The translations under genes were made by a program, and so were the position numbers. Shown here one piece after another: positions 21,206 through 30,589 of a DNA stretch of 64,000 bases. The stretch is taken from contig JAQWPZ010000108.1 in the NCBI GenBank assembly GCA_029245125.1, forward strand, positions 1 through 64,000. Reading direction: 5' to 3'. Source of the stretch: Rubripirellula sp. (GTDB taxonomy: Bacteria > Planctomycetota > Planctomycetia > Pirellulales > Pirellulaceae). The notes under the pieces were generated by a model. That model did not search any database. It was not told where the DNA came from and worked only from the letters and a program-made list of their open reading frames with translations. Positions within the stretch are counted from its first letter, which is position 1, and every line of letters starts with the position of its first letter.

Positions 21206-21607
21206 ATGGAAACACCTGATTTAACGTCGATTTTTGTCTACGGGACACTCAAAAGAGGTCAGTGCCGGGAATCTTGCTGGCCCGAAACCCCCACGATGAT
21301 CCAGGATGCGTGGGTCGCTGGCAACCTCTTTGGCCGATCCGACTACCCTGCCATGACCCCTGGCCACGATCGAGTTCAAGGCGAACTTTGGCAGTTTCAG
21401 CCACCGCAAATGGACCGGGTCCTGAAAGCTCTGGACCGGGTCGAAGCGGCACCTACCCTTTATCGGCGGATCACAACCGAAGTCTTCGACCCAAACAATC
21501 AAGCTCTCGGAATCGCCTGGACCTACCATTACGCCAGTGATCCCACGCACGATGGGTTCCAATTGCTGATTCCGACGGCGGACGGCAATGTCCTCTGGCC
21601 CCTCTGA
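21206..21607 (+). CDS. Gamma-glutamylcyclotransferase (GGCT/AIG2-like) family protein
   Basis: FVYGTLKRGQCRE motif, VQGELWQF, ALDRVE typical of AIG2-like fold; start ATG at 21206. Confidence 0.85.
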   Translation: METPDLTSIFVYGTLKRGQCRESCWPETPTMIQDAWVAGNLFGRSDYPAMTPGHDRVQGELWQFQPPQMDRVLKALDRVEAAPTLYRRITTEVFDPNNQALGIAWTYHYASDPTHDGFQLLIPTADGNVLWPL

Positions 21608-21644
21608 CAATCTGGCCACTCTGACAATCTGGCCACTCTTTTGA
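21594..21644. repeat. Tandem array 17 bp x 3 (TCTGGCCACTCTGACAA) overlapping the stop codon of the GGCT gene
   Basis: Copies tctggcccctctgacaa (contains the C-terminal WPL codons and TGA 21605-21607), tctggccactctgacaa, tctggccactcttttga. Confidence 0.92.
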
Positions 21645-21862
21645 GTGCCGCACCGGCGCAACTGCCGCAATGGAATGCCGGTCGGTTCCTGCCAACTGAA
21701 AGTTCGCCAGCGGAAGCGAATTCGCCGGCGACGAAAAACTTGGCTTGAAAGAGGAGAATGCAGCCAGATCGTCATTGAGAGGATGGGGCCGCATTCGGGA
21801 AAGAGGGTTCGATCAGCAGTCGTGCGATCGAAACTCTAAATCAGCAAGGCTGCTCCCACATT

Positions 21863-21981
21863 GGGCAGCCAGACTCGCGGGGCAGCCAGACTCGCGGGGC
21901 AGCCAGACTCGTGGGGCAGCCAGACTCGTGGGGCAGCCAGACTCGTGGGGCAGCCAGACTCATTGGTCAGCCAGACTCCGG
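21863..21981. repeat. Tandem array 17 bp x 7 (GGGCAGCCAGACTCGYG)
   Basis: Six strong copies plus a degenerate seventh (ggtcagccagactccgg) containing the stop of the minus-strand gene at 21967. Confidence 0.95.
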
Positions 21982-22476
21982 AGGATCGATTGATTCCCAG
22001 TTTGAGAGCGTTTCTCCGGAGCCGATCGATTTTGGTTCCGGATACTCCGTGTCACCCGGGCGAAGATTCGTTTTGTCGGTAATCAATCTCAGCTGGTGAG
22101 AGGCGAACAAGCCCGGGACCAGATTGTCAGACCGAGTCAGCCGATACAGAATCCGCCCCTTTTGACGCACAAAATACATTCCCTTGATGCGAGCGACAAA
22201 GAGCTCACGCTCCATCCCCAAGCCAGTCGTCTCGACTTGGTCACCGACGTCGATCCCTTCGGCCTCGACCTTCAGCCACATCGTCGGCCGCAAGCGAAAG
22301 CGAAGTGGCCCGTAGCTGTAGTGGTAATAAACTCCGTCAAACAGATCTCTGCGAAACACCCGTTCGCTCGGAAAACAACGGGTCGCGATCGGAACATCAT
22401 CTGGATGGATGAAACCCTGACCATCCGCGGGCCAACGAACAATGCATCCATAGTCTGGGAGTGGGGGCCAATCCAT
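21967..22476 (-). CDS. Conserved-looking hypothetical protein
   Basis: 169-aa ORF; MDWPPLPDYGCIVRWPADGQGFIHPDDVPIATRCFPSERVFRRDLFDGVYYHYSYGPLRFRLRPTMW..., non-repetitive and coding-like. Confidence 0.7.
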   Translation of the reverse strand: MDWPPLPDYGCIVRWPADGQGFIHPDDVPIATRCFPSERVFRRDLFDGVYYHYSYGPLRFRLRPTMWLKVEAEGIDVGDQVETTGLGMERELFVARIKGMYFVRQKGRILYRLTRSDNLVPGLFASHQLRLITDKTNLRPGDTEYPEPKSIGSGETLSNWESIDPPESG

Positions 22477-22626
22477 TCAGTGATCACAGTTAATCGCGAG
22501 GAGACTCGTTCATCATTCAACAACGACTGCATTCTATCCGGGGAAGCCTATTCTCACCCGTGACGGGGAATCGTCGGAGCACGTCAACTTTGGCATCCAA
22601 TTTCCCCAGAAAGTCCAGTCTGCTCT

Positions 22627-22754
22627 GGGAATGGGCTGCTCTGGGAATGGGCTGCACTGGGAATGGGCTGCACTGGGAATGGGCTGCACTGGGAATGGGC
22701 TGCTCTGGGAATGGGCTGCTCTGGGAATGGGCTGCACTGGGAATGGGCTGCTTC
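22627..22754. repeat. Tandem array 16 bp x 8 (GGGAATGGGCTGCWCT)
   Basis: Eight consecutive copies of gggaatgggctgc(t/a)ct read directly; ends exactly one base before the P-II gene's stop codon (22755-22757). Confidence 0.97.
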
Positions 22755-23057
22755 TCAGAGATATTCAGCCACCGGCAAGACAAAGATTTTGCCATCGCCG
22801 ATTCGACCGCTCCGCGCAACGCTGACAATCTTCTCCAATATCTCTTCGCAACGAGAATCGTCCACGTAGAGAGTGATCTCTACCTTGGGGATAAAAGCCG
22901 TGGAGTATTCCGTTTCCTGGTACTCGTCCAGGTAGCTTTTTTGGCGACCGAAACCTTTGATCTCCGTTACGCTCAATGCTTCGATTGGCGCGCGGCGTAG
23001 CGATGCCAGCACCTCTTCGGCCAAGTGGGGACGAACGACAGTCACAATTTGTTTCAT
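22755..23057 (-). CDS. P-II family nitrogen regulatory protein (GlnB/GlnK-like), C-terminally short
   Basis: MKQIVTVVRPHLAEEVLASLRRAPIEALSVTEIKGFGRQKSYLDEYQETEYSTAFIPKVEITLYVDDSRCEEILEKIVSVARSGRIGDGKIFVLPVAEYL*; GFGRQK and GRIGDGKIFV motifs. Confidence 0.92.
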   Translation of the reverse strand: MKQIVTVVRPHLAEEVLASLRRAPIEALSVTEIKGFGRQKSYLDEYQETEYSTAFIPKVEITLYVDDSRCEEILEKIVSVARSGRIGDGKIFVLPVAEYL

Positions 23058-23310
23058 GGATCCAAGTGTAACCCCTCCCAAGCCAGCTGGCAGGACGGGG
23101 CTGATCGGCAAAATGGGCTGTGATACCAGCCCCAACTGCATGACCTCAATCGCTTCGACCCATGGAATGAAGCTCCAATCAACGCGGCAAATGACTGCTT
23201 ACAATGCTTTTACATTGTTCTGAATCGAATCCGACCATTGAAAATGCGAAAACGAGTGAAATGAGCAGAGTTCGATTCAAAACAACTGTGTTTCATGAAA
23301 GGAGACCGCA

Positions 23311-24690
23311 ATGTTTCGTTCATCCCTGATAACCGCTGCCTGCATTTGCCTGCTGACCGCAGGTGGGATTGCAAACCCGGCCCCAGCCGCAGCAAGTCAA
23401 GTCTCGCTGCAAGTTGGGGTCGCCAATCCGACGATGCTGGCTGGATCCAAGCAGACGAATTATGTCCGCATCTCCTTGACCGGCTTTGATCTACCCCAAC
23501 CGGAAATACGGCCCTCGGTCAACGTCGCAATTGTGATCGACACGAGCGGTTCGATGAACGGAAAAAAAATCGGCCAGGCCCGCGAGGCGGCCATCGCAGC
23601 AGTCAAACGACTGCGAGACAACGACGTTGTTTCCGTCGTCCTATACAACTCATCGGTCCAAGTTCTTGTTCCTGCAACCAAGGCAACCGATCGTCAACAG
23701 ATCATTCAACTGATCCGTTCGGTCAAAGCCAGCGGCAATACCGCACTGTTCGCAGGCGTCAGCAAGGGGGCCGCGGAAGTTCGCAAATTCATCGACGAAG
23801 ATTCCGTAAACCGTGTGATTCTGCTGTCAGATGGACTGGCCAACGTGGGACCAAGCACGCCACGCGACTTGGAACGACTGGGGCGAACGCTGGTGAAGGA
23901 AGGCATCAGTGTCAGCACGCTTGGACTGGGACTCGGCTACAACGAAGACTTGATGAGCGGCTTGGCAAAAGCAGGCAGCGGTAACCACATTTTTGTCGAG
24001 GACGCCGAAAACCTCATCGCGGTATTCAATAATGAATTCAATGATTTGATGAGCGTCGTCGCGGGCGACTTTAAAATCCACGCTCAGGTGGGGCCTGGTG
24101 TGCGGCCCGTTCGTGTACTCGGCACCAGAGCCGACATCACCGGTCAGAAAATCCACATTCCGCTGGCTCAACTTTACGCCAATCAACAACGCTACTTTGT
24201 GATCGAAGTAGAGGTCGACGCAAACGAACCGGGCGACTCTCAGTCGCTTGTGAATGTTGAGGTCGAATATCAAAACTTGATCACCGAAACCAAGGACAAG
24301 GTAAGTAGCGACATCGAAGTACGGTTCAATGAATCCACTGCTGTCGTGCAGCGTGATCGAGACGTCCAAACTCACGCCTATTGCGCCGTCCAAATCGCCA
24401 ACGAACGCAATATCCAGGCAACCGCTTTGCGCGACGCCGGCGAGGTCGAAGCAGCCAAAAAATTGCTGAATCAAAATGTCCTTGAATTGCGATCGGTCCA
24501 AGCGATTTGCCTGGAACAACAACTCACTGAGGTGATCCCGGCTTTAGAACTCAACATCAACCTCAACCGCACTCAAGTCGACTACGTGGAAGGCAAGGAT
24601 TGGAATCGTGGACGAAAGATCATGCGAGCCACTCAAAACCAAATCCAATCTCAACAGGCCCAACCTTATTCCCAAACCAATGACCAATGA
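23311..24690 (+). CDS. Secreted von Willebrand factor A domain protein
   Basis: 459-aa; signal peptide; VIDTSGSMNGKKIGQAREAAIAAVKRL MIDAS; LLSDGLANVG. Confidence 0.88.
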   Translation: MFRSSLITAACICLLTAGGIANPAPAAASQVSLQVGVANPTMLAGSKQTNYVRISLTGFDLPQPEIRPSVNVAIVIDTSGSMNGKKIGQAREAAIAAVKRLRDNDVVSVVLYNSSVQVLVPATKATDRQQIIQLIRSVKASGNTALFAGVSKGAAEVRKFIDEDSVNRVILLSDGLANVGPSTPRDLERLGRTLVKEGISVSTLGLGLGYNEDLMSGLAKAGSGNHIFVEDAENLIAVFNNEFNDLMSVVAGDFKIHAQVGPGVRPVRVLGTRADITGQKIHIPLAQLYANQQRYFVIEVEVDANEPGDSQSLVNVEVEYQNLITETKDKVSSDIEVRFNESTAVVQRDRDVQTHAYCAVQIANERNIQATALRDAGEVEAAKKLLNQNVLELRSVQAICLEQQLTEVIPALELNINLNRTQVDYVEGKDWNRGRKIMRATQNQIQSQQAQPYSQTNDQ

Positions 24691-24696
24691 CCAATC
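24676..24696. repeat. 7 bp x 3 tandem repeat (ACCAATG) straddling the VWA gene stop codon
   Basis: accaatg accaatg accaatc; gene stop TGA is at 24688-24690 within copies 2/3. Confidence 0.9.
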
Positions 24697-24977
24697 ACGC
24701 ATGATGGATGATTAACGAAGACGCCACCCATTCAAACACATCGAGGCATCACGCCCGATGATGAAAGCCAGGGCGGAAAATGCGAAAGCAATCACGCGAC
24801 GAAGGAATTCGGTGGCAATCAATGATTCAGTCGTGAGCGAACCGGGACACCAAGACCGTCCACGTTTTGGCATCCCTTCCCACGACTTGGCAACCAAGCT
24901 CACTCCAGCGAGTGAGTGGCGAACACGCGTTTTCCTTGAAACGCTCGCCCCTACGACACAACCGCTACAATTCGACG

Positions 24978-26765
24978 ATGCCCAAAAGACTCCTGTTTGC
25001 GTTATTGCTGCTGGTCGCGGCTCCCTTAGTCCTGCTAGGGTGGCTCTCTGCGTCGGCGCACCAACAACAGCAGCGACAGGCACGGGAACAGTTGTCGCTT
25101 TTTTTTCGTTCGCGACTTGGTGAAATCGATCGTTCGCTTTCAGAGGTCATTGATACCTACGAACGGTCGCTCCGAGCCCAGTTAGATGAACGCGCGGTAA
25201 CGCTCGACGCGCTACGGCAAATCGACTTGGAGACCCCGATCGTTCGTAGCAGCATCTATGTCAACCAAAACGGTGTGCTGGTCTACCCGCTGAAACCACA
25301 ACCCGAACAATCAGAGAAGGTCGCCCTCTTCGCCGCCCTACCAGCAATCATTCGCAGCCGACCTGAATTAGGTTCCTACTCGCTACAAACCAAGGCCACA
25401 TTGCCAACCAAGCGATCGACGACTGGCAAGACACTGCCGCCCTCCAGATCACTGCCGCCCTCTCTATCGCAGTCCAATGACCAAGCCCCAGTCAGCGAGC
25501 AGGGAATCGTCGGCGAGGGAAAATGGCAGGTTTGGTACATGGACGAGGGCGTTCAGTTGATTTACTGGATGCAGCACAGCGAGGGCGCGATCATCGGGGT
25601 TCTGCTCGAGCGTGCCCGCTGGATTGCCGATCTCACCACTCAGCTGCCCGATACCGTCGCCGTCACACCAGTCGACAATCGTGCGGGGGAGCCGTCAAAT
25701 CCCATGCCTGCGTCCCAATCGGGCTCCCCCGGCTCGACCCAGCCCGAATCAATCGCAGCGACCCAGTCGGGATTCACCGCACTGACTGATGAAGCCAACC
25801 GAATCGTCTATCGCTGGGGAGAAGATGGACGTCGCCTCGATCAACCACTCGCCGCATTGAACCTCGCTCCACCTTTGGCCAATTGGCAACTGGAATACCA
25901 CCACCGCGATTCTCTGGCAGGCCCGTCACCGACTGTTTTTCTGGTCGCCCCGATCGTGGGAACCGGTTTGATCTTGCTGAGTCTTGGCATCTATGTGCTG
26001 ACGAATGTGCAGCGACAAATGCGATCCGCCCGCCAACGGGTCAGCTTCGCGTCACAAGTCTCTCATGAGCTCCGCACGCCCCTGACAAACATTCGTTTGT
26101 ATGCCGAATTGGCCGAGAGTGACTTGCAAACTTTCCCCGATGGCCAGACCAAGGAATCGGTCAGCCGCCGGCTGAAAGTCATCGACACCGAAACTCGACG
26201 ACTCAGCCGCTTGGTTTCCGGTGTGCTGGAAATGATTCGCGATCCACGCAAACAACGCGAACCAAGAATTTCAAACCTCGTCCCGGACGACGTGATCAAC
26301 CAAACGATCACACAATTCATGCCCAGTTTTGAAAAGGCTGAATTACAAGTCCATCGTCAAGCCGAAGCATCCCAAACGATTGGAATCGATTCAGACATCC
26401 TGGAATTGATCTTGGTCAATCTCCTCAGCAACGTCGAAAAATATGCTGCTTGTGGAGGCAGCGTTACGGTCAGCTCCAAAATCAAAGACGACCAATTGAC
26501 AATCGAAGTCTTTGATCAGGGGCCAGGCATCCCCTGGCATGCTCGCAAACGCATCTTTCGACCTTTCATGCGACTGGACGATTCGATTCAGGCACCGAGT
26601 GGAACCGGGATCGGCTTGACCCTTGCCCGGCAGTTGGCGAGGCGACATGGCGGCGATCTTGAGCTAGTCCAAGACGAGACGCATCAGGGGGCCTGCTTTC
26701 GTCTGCAAATCAAAATCTCCCCCACGAAGGTGACACAACCGCCCGAGGCACCATCGCAACCATGA
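24978..26765 (+). CDS. Membrane sensor histidine kinase
   Basis: N-terminal TM MPKRLLFALLLLVAAPLVLLGW; H-box FASQVSHELRTPLTNIRLYAEL; N-box LVNLLSNVEKYA; G-box DQGPGIP..GTGIGLTLARQLARRHGG. Confidence 0.92.
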   Translation: MPKRLLFALLLLVAAPLVLLGWLSASAHQQQQRQAREQLSLFFRSRLGEIDRSLSEVIDTYERSLRAQLDERAVTLDALRQIDLETPIVRSSIYVNQNGVLVYPLKPQPEQSEKVALFAALPAIIRSRPELGSYSLQTKATLPTKRSTTGKTLPPSRSLPPSLSQSNDQAPVSEQGIVGEGKWQVWYMDEGVQLIYWMQHSEGAIIGVLLERARWIADLTTQLPDTVAVTPVDNRAGEPSNPMPASQSGSPGSTQPESIAATQSGFTALTDEANRIVYRWGEDGRRLDQPLAALNLAPPLANWQLEYHHRDSLAGPSPTVFLVAPIVGTGLILLSLGIYVLTNVQRQMRSARQRVSFASQVSHELRTPLTNIRLYAELAESDLQTFPDGQTKESVSRRLKVIDTETRRLSRLVSGVLEMIRDPRKQREPRISNLVPDDVINQTITQFMPSFEKAELQVHRQAEASQTIGIDSDILELILVNLLSNVEKYAACGGSVTVSSKIKDDQLTIEVFDQGPGIPWHARKRIFRPFMRLDDSIQAPSGTGIGLTLARQLARRHGGDLELVQDETHQGACFRLQIKISPTKVTQPPEAPSQP

Positions 26766-27466
26766 GCATGAATATTTTGATCGCAGAAGATGATCCGCAC
26801 ACGCGTGCAGCGCTGGCGGAACTGTTGCGCAGCGAGGGGCATCGGGTCACCGAGGCGGCAGACGGCTTGCAGGCCAAATCTCTTTTCGATTCACGCATCC
26901 CCGACTTAGCCTGCCTGGACGTGATGATGCCAGGCCTGAGCGGATTCGATTTGTGCCGACATTTCCGCCAAGCCAGTCCACGAATGCCGATTCTGTTTAT
27001 CACCGCCAAAGCCGAAGAAATCGACAAAGTGGTCGGACTGGAACTAGGCGCCGACGACTATATCGTCAAACCGTTTGGGACGAAGGAAGTCATCGCCCGC
27101 ATTCGAGCTGTCATGCGACGGTGCTTTCCCCCAGAAGAAGCAAACGAAGTCAAAGTCTCGTTCTCTGAGGATGAATTTCAGATGCATGACCTGCATGTCA
27201 TGCCGCGAGCCTTGCGGGCCGCCCGAGGCGAAGAAACGTTTGAATTGACTGCCCGAGAAATTCGAATCCTGCAATTACTGGCTCAACACCAAGGCGAAGT
27301 CGTCTCTCGTGAACAGCTGTTTCGAATCGGCTGGAACGAACACCATATCCCGAACAGTCGCACCCTCGACCAAACAGTCAGTCAGCTTAGAAAACGAATC
27401 GAACACGATCCAAAGCATCCCCAAATCATCCAAACCGTCTATGGCGTCGGATACCGTTTCGAGTGA
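26762..27466 (+). CDS. OmpR/PhoB-family response regulator
   Basis: Receiver domain (ILIAEDDPHTRAALAELL, CLDVMMPGLSGFDLC) and winged-helix C-terminus; ATGA overlap with the kinase gene. Confidence 0.93.
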   Translation: MSMNILIAEDDPHTRAALAELLRSEGHRVTEAADGLQAKSLFDSRIPDLACLDVMMPGLSGFDLCRHFRQASPRMPILFITAKAEEIDKVVGLELGADDYIVKPFGTKEVIARIRAVMRRCFPPEEANEVKVSFSEDEFQMHDLHVMPRALRAARGEETFELTAREIRILQLLAQHQGEVVSREQLFRIGWNEHHIPNSRTLDQTVSQLRKRIEHDPKHPQIIQTVYGVGYRFE

Positions 27467-27504
27467 TCTCCAAACCGAAACGAATGTGGTGCAACCCCCA
27501 ACCA

Positions 27505-27536
27505 GGGCAATAATTGACCCGGGCAATAATTGACCC
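27505..27536. repeat. Direct tandem duplication 16 bp x 2 (GGGCAATAATTGACCC)
   Basis: gggcaataattgaccc | gggcaataattgaccc | gggc. Confidence 0.9.
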
Positions 27537-27628
27537 GGGCTGCGTCATCAGCGAATTCCGCCACCAACCGATTCGAGAACCAGCCGCACCGAACGACTCA
27601 ATCGAGCCAGCAAAGCGCAACGCCCGCA

Positions 27629-27664
27629 CAGAATCGCGACCAGTTTCAGAATCGCGACCAGCGA
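27629..27664. repeat. Direct tandem duplication 18 bp x 2 (CAGAATCGCGACCAGTTT)
   Basis: cagaatcgcgaccagttt | cagaatcgcgaccagcga. Confidence 0.85.
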
Positions 27665-27748
27665 ATCATCCAGTCGGTTGTGAGCAGGGTAAGATGTGAC
27701 GGTCTCGGGCACCCGCCGCTAGAATCCACCCAGAACGGAGCGTTCGCA

Positions 27749-30499
27749 ATGCGTGCCATCGCGTGTTTGATTTCCCTGTTCACCACCGCCATTTCGATTC
27801 CCGCGGCCGAATGGTCCCAATTGCAAGGGGATGCTTTACGAAGCGGAAACGCGCCGCACGCCCGACTGCCGAGCGAGCTTGGACTCAAAGCGGCGATTCC
27901 ACTTTCTGACGCGATCTACGCAGCTCCGGTTGTTGGCGAAGGGAATGTGTTTGTGATCGATGGATCAGGGTTGGTCACGGCCATCGACTGCTCGACGTAC
28001 CAGGTGAAGTGGCAGTTCCAGACGCAAGGGGCAACCGGCAATTGCAACAACGTGGCAGCACCCTTGCTGTTTGGTCGTTACCTACATGTCGCGACAATGG
28101 TAGGTGACTATTACGTACTCGACTGTGGTTCTGGCGCCGTCGTTAATCACTTGAATTTTGGGGAGCCGATTTTTGCGGCCCCGGTGGCTGGCCAGAATCG
28201 TGTTTATGTTGCCACGCTGGGAGCACAGGTCCACGCCTTGATGCCCGATGGTAAACAAGTTTGGCACTGGGATTTTGTTCGTGAAGTCATCAAGTTCCCC
28301 GGTGATCGCTGGAACGGATCAGATTGGTTGGCGTTTCGAGGCGACCGAGTCACGTGGAAGGATCATTTCGTCTGTTCAAGAGACATCTGCTTGGTCGACC
28401 GGACGATTGTGATGCCAGCAGGTGGACGCACGGTATTCCTGGAAGATACCGGCGAAGCACCGAAACTCGCCGCTGTTGCAGAGATTCCCGCCTACTTAGG
28501 CAAGGAGTTTCCAGCAACGTTTGGGCAAAGCGCTGACCACCGCGGCCGTGTTTACGTGCAATGGCATCGCCGCGACAACGCGGGACGAGTCGAAATGCTG
28601 TGGTTGCAGGATGACACAGAAAAGTCACGGGTCCAAACGTCGGTTGTTCCGGGGACTGAAACATCCATTGACCAGAATGGCTTGCTCAGCTTTGCGTCGG
28701 TGGCAATCCGTGACGACGACGTCTACCGTGTTCGACCAGAACAGGGACGCGGATTAATGCGGCATCGACTTGACGCCTCCGATTCAGACGAGGCTACTGA
28801 TTCAGACGAGGCTACTGATTCAGAAGAGGCCGCCGAGGTACTCTGCGAGGCGGCATCGATTTGTCCTCCCGTGATTACCGAAAAACATATTGTCTACGGT
28901 GATCTTCACGGAAAACTCCACATCGTTCCCATCGGCGGTGAACCGAACGGTGATGGGTCGCAAGCTGACAGATCCATTCAATCACTCGATACCGCCTTTG
29001 ATTCACCAATCACCGCGCCACCTGCGATTGCGGATCAACAAATCTACGTTGGCTGCGAGGATGGATACATCTACATCTTTGGTGCTGGAGAGACTGTCAC
29101 CTACCCGACCAAGAAACTTGCCGTCACCAACATCCGTAGTCCCCGCAGCGGCCGCTACGCCGGCGAGGAATACAACTGGTACACCAACTATGGAGACTTC
29201 GGCGGCACCAATGCAAATGACCAAGGATTGGCGCCACCGTTGCGGATGCGTTGGGCTCGACGCTTGGAGGGAACGGTCAAACACTTGCCGGTGTGTGGAG
29301 GCGGACGCATTTATATGCATACTGCCGAAGGCCAAATCCTCGCAGCCGAACAAGACACCGGAAGATTGCTGTGGAGACGCTACTGGCCCGATGTCTATCT
29401 GTCATTCACATCACCGCTTTATGTCGACGGCAAACTGCTCGTTCCACAAGCGGGAATCAAGCGTTCAATGATGCGTTGTCTGGATGCAGAAACGGGCGAG
29501 TTACTTTGGGAAACTCCGTTCACCGGATCGCCGAGTTGGAGTCGACAATTTCCACCAGTAGTCGATGGCAATGTTGCAATCTATGCATCTGGATCAGGCA
29601 GCTATGCCGCGCAGGGCACCGAAAAACCATTCACTTTCCGTGGCAAACCTGTTCAACAAGACGGCCGCGAGGTGATGAGTTGGATCTACAGCAATGACAA
29701 TCCGTTCTACCCCAAAGACCACCGCCCCAGAATTTGGGCTTGGGATCTGAACACCGGAAAGATCCTGTGGGAGAAAGATTTTTCTGCTCTTGGTCGTGGT
29801 GGAAATGACTGCGGCATCTGCCTATTGGATGGAAAGTTGTACTACTCTGTTTTCTTTGGATACGCGGAACAACTGCGACTAAGACGCGGATTGCCAGCCG
29901 AAAACAACGGGCTGACCGCCTGCCTGAACCCCGCCAACGGCGATGTAATCTGGTCAACAACCGATTACTACGTCACGTCTAAATGCACTTTGAGCGGGCG
30001 TGACGGGCGTCTCTACATCGGTGGTTTCAATCGGGCTCAAGAAGGAACCGATGATCGATTCGTTTGGTGCCTGAATGCGAACGACGGATCCCTGTACTGG
30101 AAATCCGATCCAGTCACATCTGCATTGAACGTCGTCACCGTTGGGGAACAGTTCGTTTTCTCAAATGCTCTGCGTGGCAAAGGAAACGTCTTTGATCGGG
30201 CGACGGGCAAAGTCACCAGCAGCATCGGCCACAACTATGCCTGCTGCCGTTTTACACTCTCCGAACCCTACGTGCTGGGTGCGAATATGGACATGATCGA
30301 TCTATCCAAAGAGGGAAAATTGGTTTCAACCGGTCCAGCGATCGATTCTCGTGAGTGCCTGGGAGCGGTGGTCTCCAACGGGCGAATTTTCTACATGTCG
30401 CAAGCCAGTGGGCTCGTCGTTTCCCAGACCTACGGCCAGGAAGCCAATTCGGTGCCTCCTGTTTGGCAACAAGTCCCGGAAACAAAACGGCCGCAATAA
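27749..30499 (+). CDS. Secreted PQQ-like beta-propeller repeat protein
   Basis: Start MRAIACLISLFTTAISIPAAEW (signal peptide); repeated PQQ-type blades (AIDCSTYQVKWQFQT, DTGRLLWRRYWPD, DLNTGKILWEKDF). Upstream part of ORF (27530-27748) runs through tandem duplications and is probably not coding. Confidence 0.85.
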   Translation: MRAIACLISLFTTAISIPAAEWSQLQGDALRSGNAPHARLPSELGLKAAIPLSDAIYAAPVVGEGNVFVIDGSGLVTAIDCSTYQVKWQFQTQGATGNCNNVAAPLLFGRYLHVATMVGDYYVLDCGSGAVVNHLNFGEPIFAAPVAGQNRVYVATLGAQVHALMPDGKQVWHWDFVREVIKFPGDRWNGSDWLAFRGDRVTWKDHFVCSRDICLVDRTIVMPAGGRTVFLEDTGEAPKLAAVAEIPAYLGKEFPATFGQSADHRGRVYVQWHRRDNAGRVEMLWLQDDTEKSRVQTSVVPGTETSIDQNGLLSFASVAIRDDDVYRVRPEQGRGLMRHRLDASDSDEATDSDEATDSEEAAEVLCEAASICPPVITEKHIVYGDLHGKLHIVPIGGEPNGDGSQADRSIQSLDTAFDSPITAPPAIADQQIYVGCEDGYIYIFGAGETVTYPTKKLAVTNIRSPRSGRYAGEEYNWYTNYGDFGGTNANDQGLAPPLRMRWARRLEGTVKHLPVCGGGRIYMHTAEGQILAAEQDTGRLLWRRYWPDVYLSFTSPLYVDGKLLVPQAGIKRSMMRCLDAETGELLWETPFTGSPSWSRQFPPVVDGNVAIYASGSGSYAAQGTEKPFTFRGKPVQQDGREVMSWIYSNDNPFYPKDHRPRIWAWDLNTGKILWEKDFSALGRGGNDCGICLLDGKLYYSVFFGYAEQLRLRRGLPAENNGLTACLNPANGDVIWSTTDYYVTSKCTLSGRDGRLYIGGFNRAQEGTDDRFVWCLNANDGSLYWKSDPVTSALNVVTVGEQFVFSNALRGKGNVFDRATGKVTSSIGHNYACCRFTLSEPYVLGANMDMIDLSKEGKLVSTGPAIDSRECLGAVVSNGRIFYMSQASGLVVSQTYGQEANSVPPVWQQVPETKRPQ
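28782..28830 (+). repeat. 18-bp in-frame coding repeat (DSDEAT)
   Basis: gattcagacgaggctact repeated ~2.6 times, encoding DSDEATDSDEATDSEEA inside the PQQ-like protein. Confidence 0.85.
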
Positions 30500-30521
30500 C
30501 GATCGACCGCAATGCTCCCCA

Positions 30522-30589
30522 CTCACTTCTGAGAATTGCTCACTTCTGAGAATTGCTCACTTCTGTGAATTGCTCACTTCTCAAAATCG
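30522..30589. repeat. Tandem array 17 bp x 4 (CTCACTTCTGAGAATTG) overlapping the sulfatase stop codon
   Basis: Copies at 30522, 30539, 30556, 30573; the fourth, most divergent copy encodes the sulfatase C-terminus ..DFEK* on the minus strand. Confidence 0.93.

Noticed and set aside
21745-22099. ORFs translating the 17-bp array (GQPDSRGSQTRGAARL...)
   Set aside because: Because 17 is not a multiple of 3 the array reads open in several frames; the repetitive peptides are artefacts overlapping a credible minus-strand gene.
21863-22754. CRISPR-like arrays
   Set aside because: Repeats are contiguous 16-17 bp units with no unique spacers, and there are no cas genes; they are plain tandem arrays.
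22534-23000. ORFs translating the 16-bp array (GNGLHWEWAALGMG... and PIPSAAHSQSSPFP...)
   Set aside because: Same artefact on both strands; the P-II gene is the credible coding sequence here.
23827-24522. 231-aa minus-strand ORF antisense to the VWA gene
   Set aside because: Opposite strand encodes a clear VWA domain with MIDAS motif; antisense ORF has no domain features.
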